DNA from: Promethearchaeota archaeon
Lineage (GTDB): Archaea > Asgardarchaeota > Lokiarchaeia > Sigynarchaeales > SOKP01
Direction of reading: 5' to 3'
DNA length: 6,970 nt
Assembly: GCA_004524425.1 (NCBI GenBank)
Contig: SDNN01000154.1
Coordinates: 1-6,970, forward strand
The position numbers and the translations under genes were made by a program. The notes beneath the pieces were generated by a model. It was not told the origin of the DNA. It did no database searches and saw only the letters and a list, made by a program, of their open reading frames with translations. Shown one piece after another: positions 6,243-6,970 of this stretch (its first letter is position 1; every line of letters starts with the position of its first letter).

Positions 6243-6848
6243 CTAATATCTATTTTTTATTAGATATAATGAATTCGCTATTATCCATGAAAGTATGGCA
6301 AAATTCATGAACCACTCAATTATAGGTATCCACGTTAATAAAAACGTTGCATAAAAAACGGCGACAATAATACCGTGTACAGCCTGATAGTTTGAATAAT
6401 TGTCAGCTTTTAACATTAAAATACTGTAAAAAATCAAATAGCCCATTCCAGAACCAATACTTATAGCAGCCATGGTCCCATGTATGGTATATATTATAAT
6501 ATTTTCTTCTAAAGCAGGAAATAATCCAATAAATGAATAAGTGACGCACGAGATTATGGCAACAAAAATGGCGTATTGTTTCATCTTATCGTTAATATTA
6601 GTCCCATCAAATGATTGAGCAAGCTTGATATAGTACGGAATAATAATTATCCCTGAAATGAAGATACTTAAATTAAAAAACATCCCTCCAGGGCCCGTTC
6701 CCAATTCAGAAACCATGTTTTCAAAAATATTATATCCTGGGAACAGCAAGAATGCAATTAATTCACCAAATATTATAATTCCTACAGAAAAGAGCCCTAT
6801 ATTCCCACCCGAGACAAAATTTAAGATTTTTTTCACATTAATTCTCAT
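6243..6848 (-). CDS. DUF998 family six-helix membrane protein (copy 2 of tandem array)
   Basis: The predicted protein has 201 aa from the ATG at 6848. A TTG two codons upstream (6854) also opens the frame, but GTGAT just before it is placed correctly, five bases away, as a ribosome-binding site for the ATG and overlaps the TTG. Six hydrophobic segments are visible. The DUF998 landmarks are GG-x-x-GL-x-SV (about 14-22), FPGYN (36-40), VSELG-x-GP (46-53), FN (58-59), GLFP (108-111), IH (122-123) and IIEW (176-179). Each has a counterpart in the next gene downstream, showing common origin. The upstream DUF998 fragment ends 21 bases before this start, a gap typical of co-transcribed genes. Role unknown: DUF998 proteins are uncharacterised integral membrane proteins, frequent as multigene families in archaea. 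Confidence 0.83.
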   Translation of the reverse strand: MRINVKKILNFVSGGNIGLFSVGIIIFGELIAFLLFPGYNIFENMVSELGTGPGGMFFNLSIFISGIIIIPYYIKLAQSFDGTNINDKMKQYAIFVAIISCVTYSFIGLFPALEENIIIYTIHGTMAAISIGSGMGYLIFYSILMLKADNYSNYQAVHGIIVAVFYATFLLTWIPIIEWFMNFAILSWIIANSLYLIKNRY

Positions 6849-6853
6849 TTCCA

Positions 6854-6860
6854 ATCACTG
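6854..6860 (-). promoter_or_regulatory. Ribosome-binding site deciding the start at 6848
   Basis: On the minus strand AGTGAT precedes tggaa and then the ATG at 6848. GTGAT is part of the archaeal anti-16S complement GGAGGTGAT, and the five-base spacing is normal. It overlaps the alternative TTG at 6854, making the ATG the better start. It lies in the short gap after the stop of the upstream DUF998 gene, as expected within an operon. Confidence 0.45.
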
Positions 6861-6869
6861 ATCTTCATA

Positions 6870-6970
6870 TTATGATTTATAGAGTAACATGTAAGTAGAA
6901 ATAAAAGCGTACCAGATAAAAAATATTAAAGACAACATCCATTCAAAGATAGGAACCCAAGTAAACAGAA
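6870..6970 (-). CDS. C-terminal end of a third DUF998 family protein (copy 1; cut by window edge)
   Basis: Too short to stand out as an open frame, but 32 codons run from the window edge (first full codon at 6968-6966) to a TAA at 6872-6870. The peptide contains FTWVPIFEWMLSL, followed by an aromatic-rich membrane helix ending in LLYKS. It aligns with the C-terminal ends of the two downstream DUF998 proteins. It has T-W-V-P-I-F-EW against T-W-I-P-I-I-EW in the middle copy and F-S-I-V-EW in the last copy, then a helix of the same length and a short basic tail. This matches the last of six helices in the family. Its stop is 21 bases before the ATG of the next copy, with a ribosome-binding site in between, so the genes are almost certainly co-transcribed. 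The rest of the gene lies outside the window. Confidence 0.75.
   Translation of the reverse strand, partial: LFTWVPIFEWMLSLIFFIWYAFISTYMLLYKS

Noticed and set aside
6246..6267. 7-bp inverted repeat (ATATCTA / TAGATAT) at the end of a DUF998 gene
   Set aside because: It is formed by the final codons, has one G:C pair, and has no T-tract on the coding strand, so it is not a convincing terminator.
1..6970. Mobile element, CRISPR array or RNA gene
   Set aside because: No direct-repeat array, transposase, integrase, terminal repeats, or tRNA/rRNA-like segment was seen; gene content is ordinary metabolic and membrane functions.

Overview
The window is AT-rich and tightly packed. It looks archaeal and most resembles an Asgard archaeon of the Lokiarchaeia type. 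That placement is an inference. It rests on leucine-rich-repeat (LRR) proteins with recurring cap segments, a family of small DUF998 membrane proteins, an archaeal-style UppP, and TATA-like boxes about 30-40 bases upstream of family-consistent start codons, mostly without Shine-Dalgarno sites. There is no rRNA, tRNA, CRISPR array, insertion sequence, integrase or phage gene, and no intergenic stretch exceeds about 165 bases.

Left part (1-2561): the last 35 codons of a probable ATP-grasp enzyme run in on the + strand. Its stop overlaps the 3' end of a minus-strand UppP-type undecaprenyl/polyprenyl diphosphatase by 12 bases. A divergent intergenic region follows, with TATA-like boxes facing both ways. 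It leads into a plus-strand polytopic membrane acyltransferase of the YeiB/DUF418/DUF1624 (heparan-glucosaminide acetyltransferase-like) group with a long charged cytoplasmic tail. UppP and the acyltransferase are both envelope or lipid-carrier functions, but a shared pathway is only a suggestion.

Right part (2676-6970): six consecutive minus-strand genes. In transcription order they are the 3' end of a DUF998 protein cut by the window edge, two complete DUF998 membrane proteins, a nicotinamidase (NAD salvage) with all catalytic and metal residues, a HEAT-plus-LRR protein built from a duplicated cap+LRR module, and a low-molecular-weight phosphotyrosine-phosphatase-fold protein. The three DUF998 genes are separated by 21 and 53 bases and look like an operon formed by tandem duplication. 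The other three have their own TATA-like boxes and may be separate units.

Three start codons are moved relative to the longest open frames (UppP 944, acyltransferase 1107, phosphatase 3158), and one DUF998 start is an ATG at 6848 rather than an upstream TTG. I found no clear sign of a novel defence or mobile system. The most distinctive items are the DUF998 tandem array, the internally duplicated cap/LRR protein, the altered phosphatase P-loop, and the His-to-Gln change in UppP.
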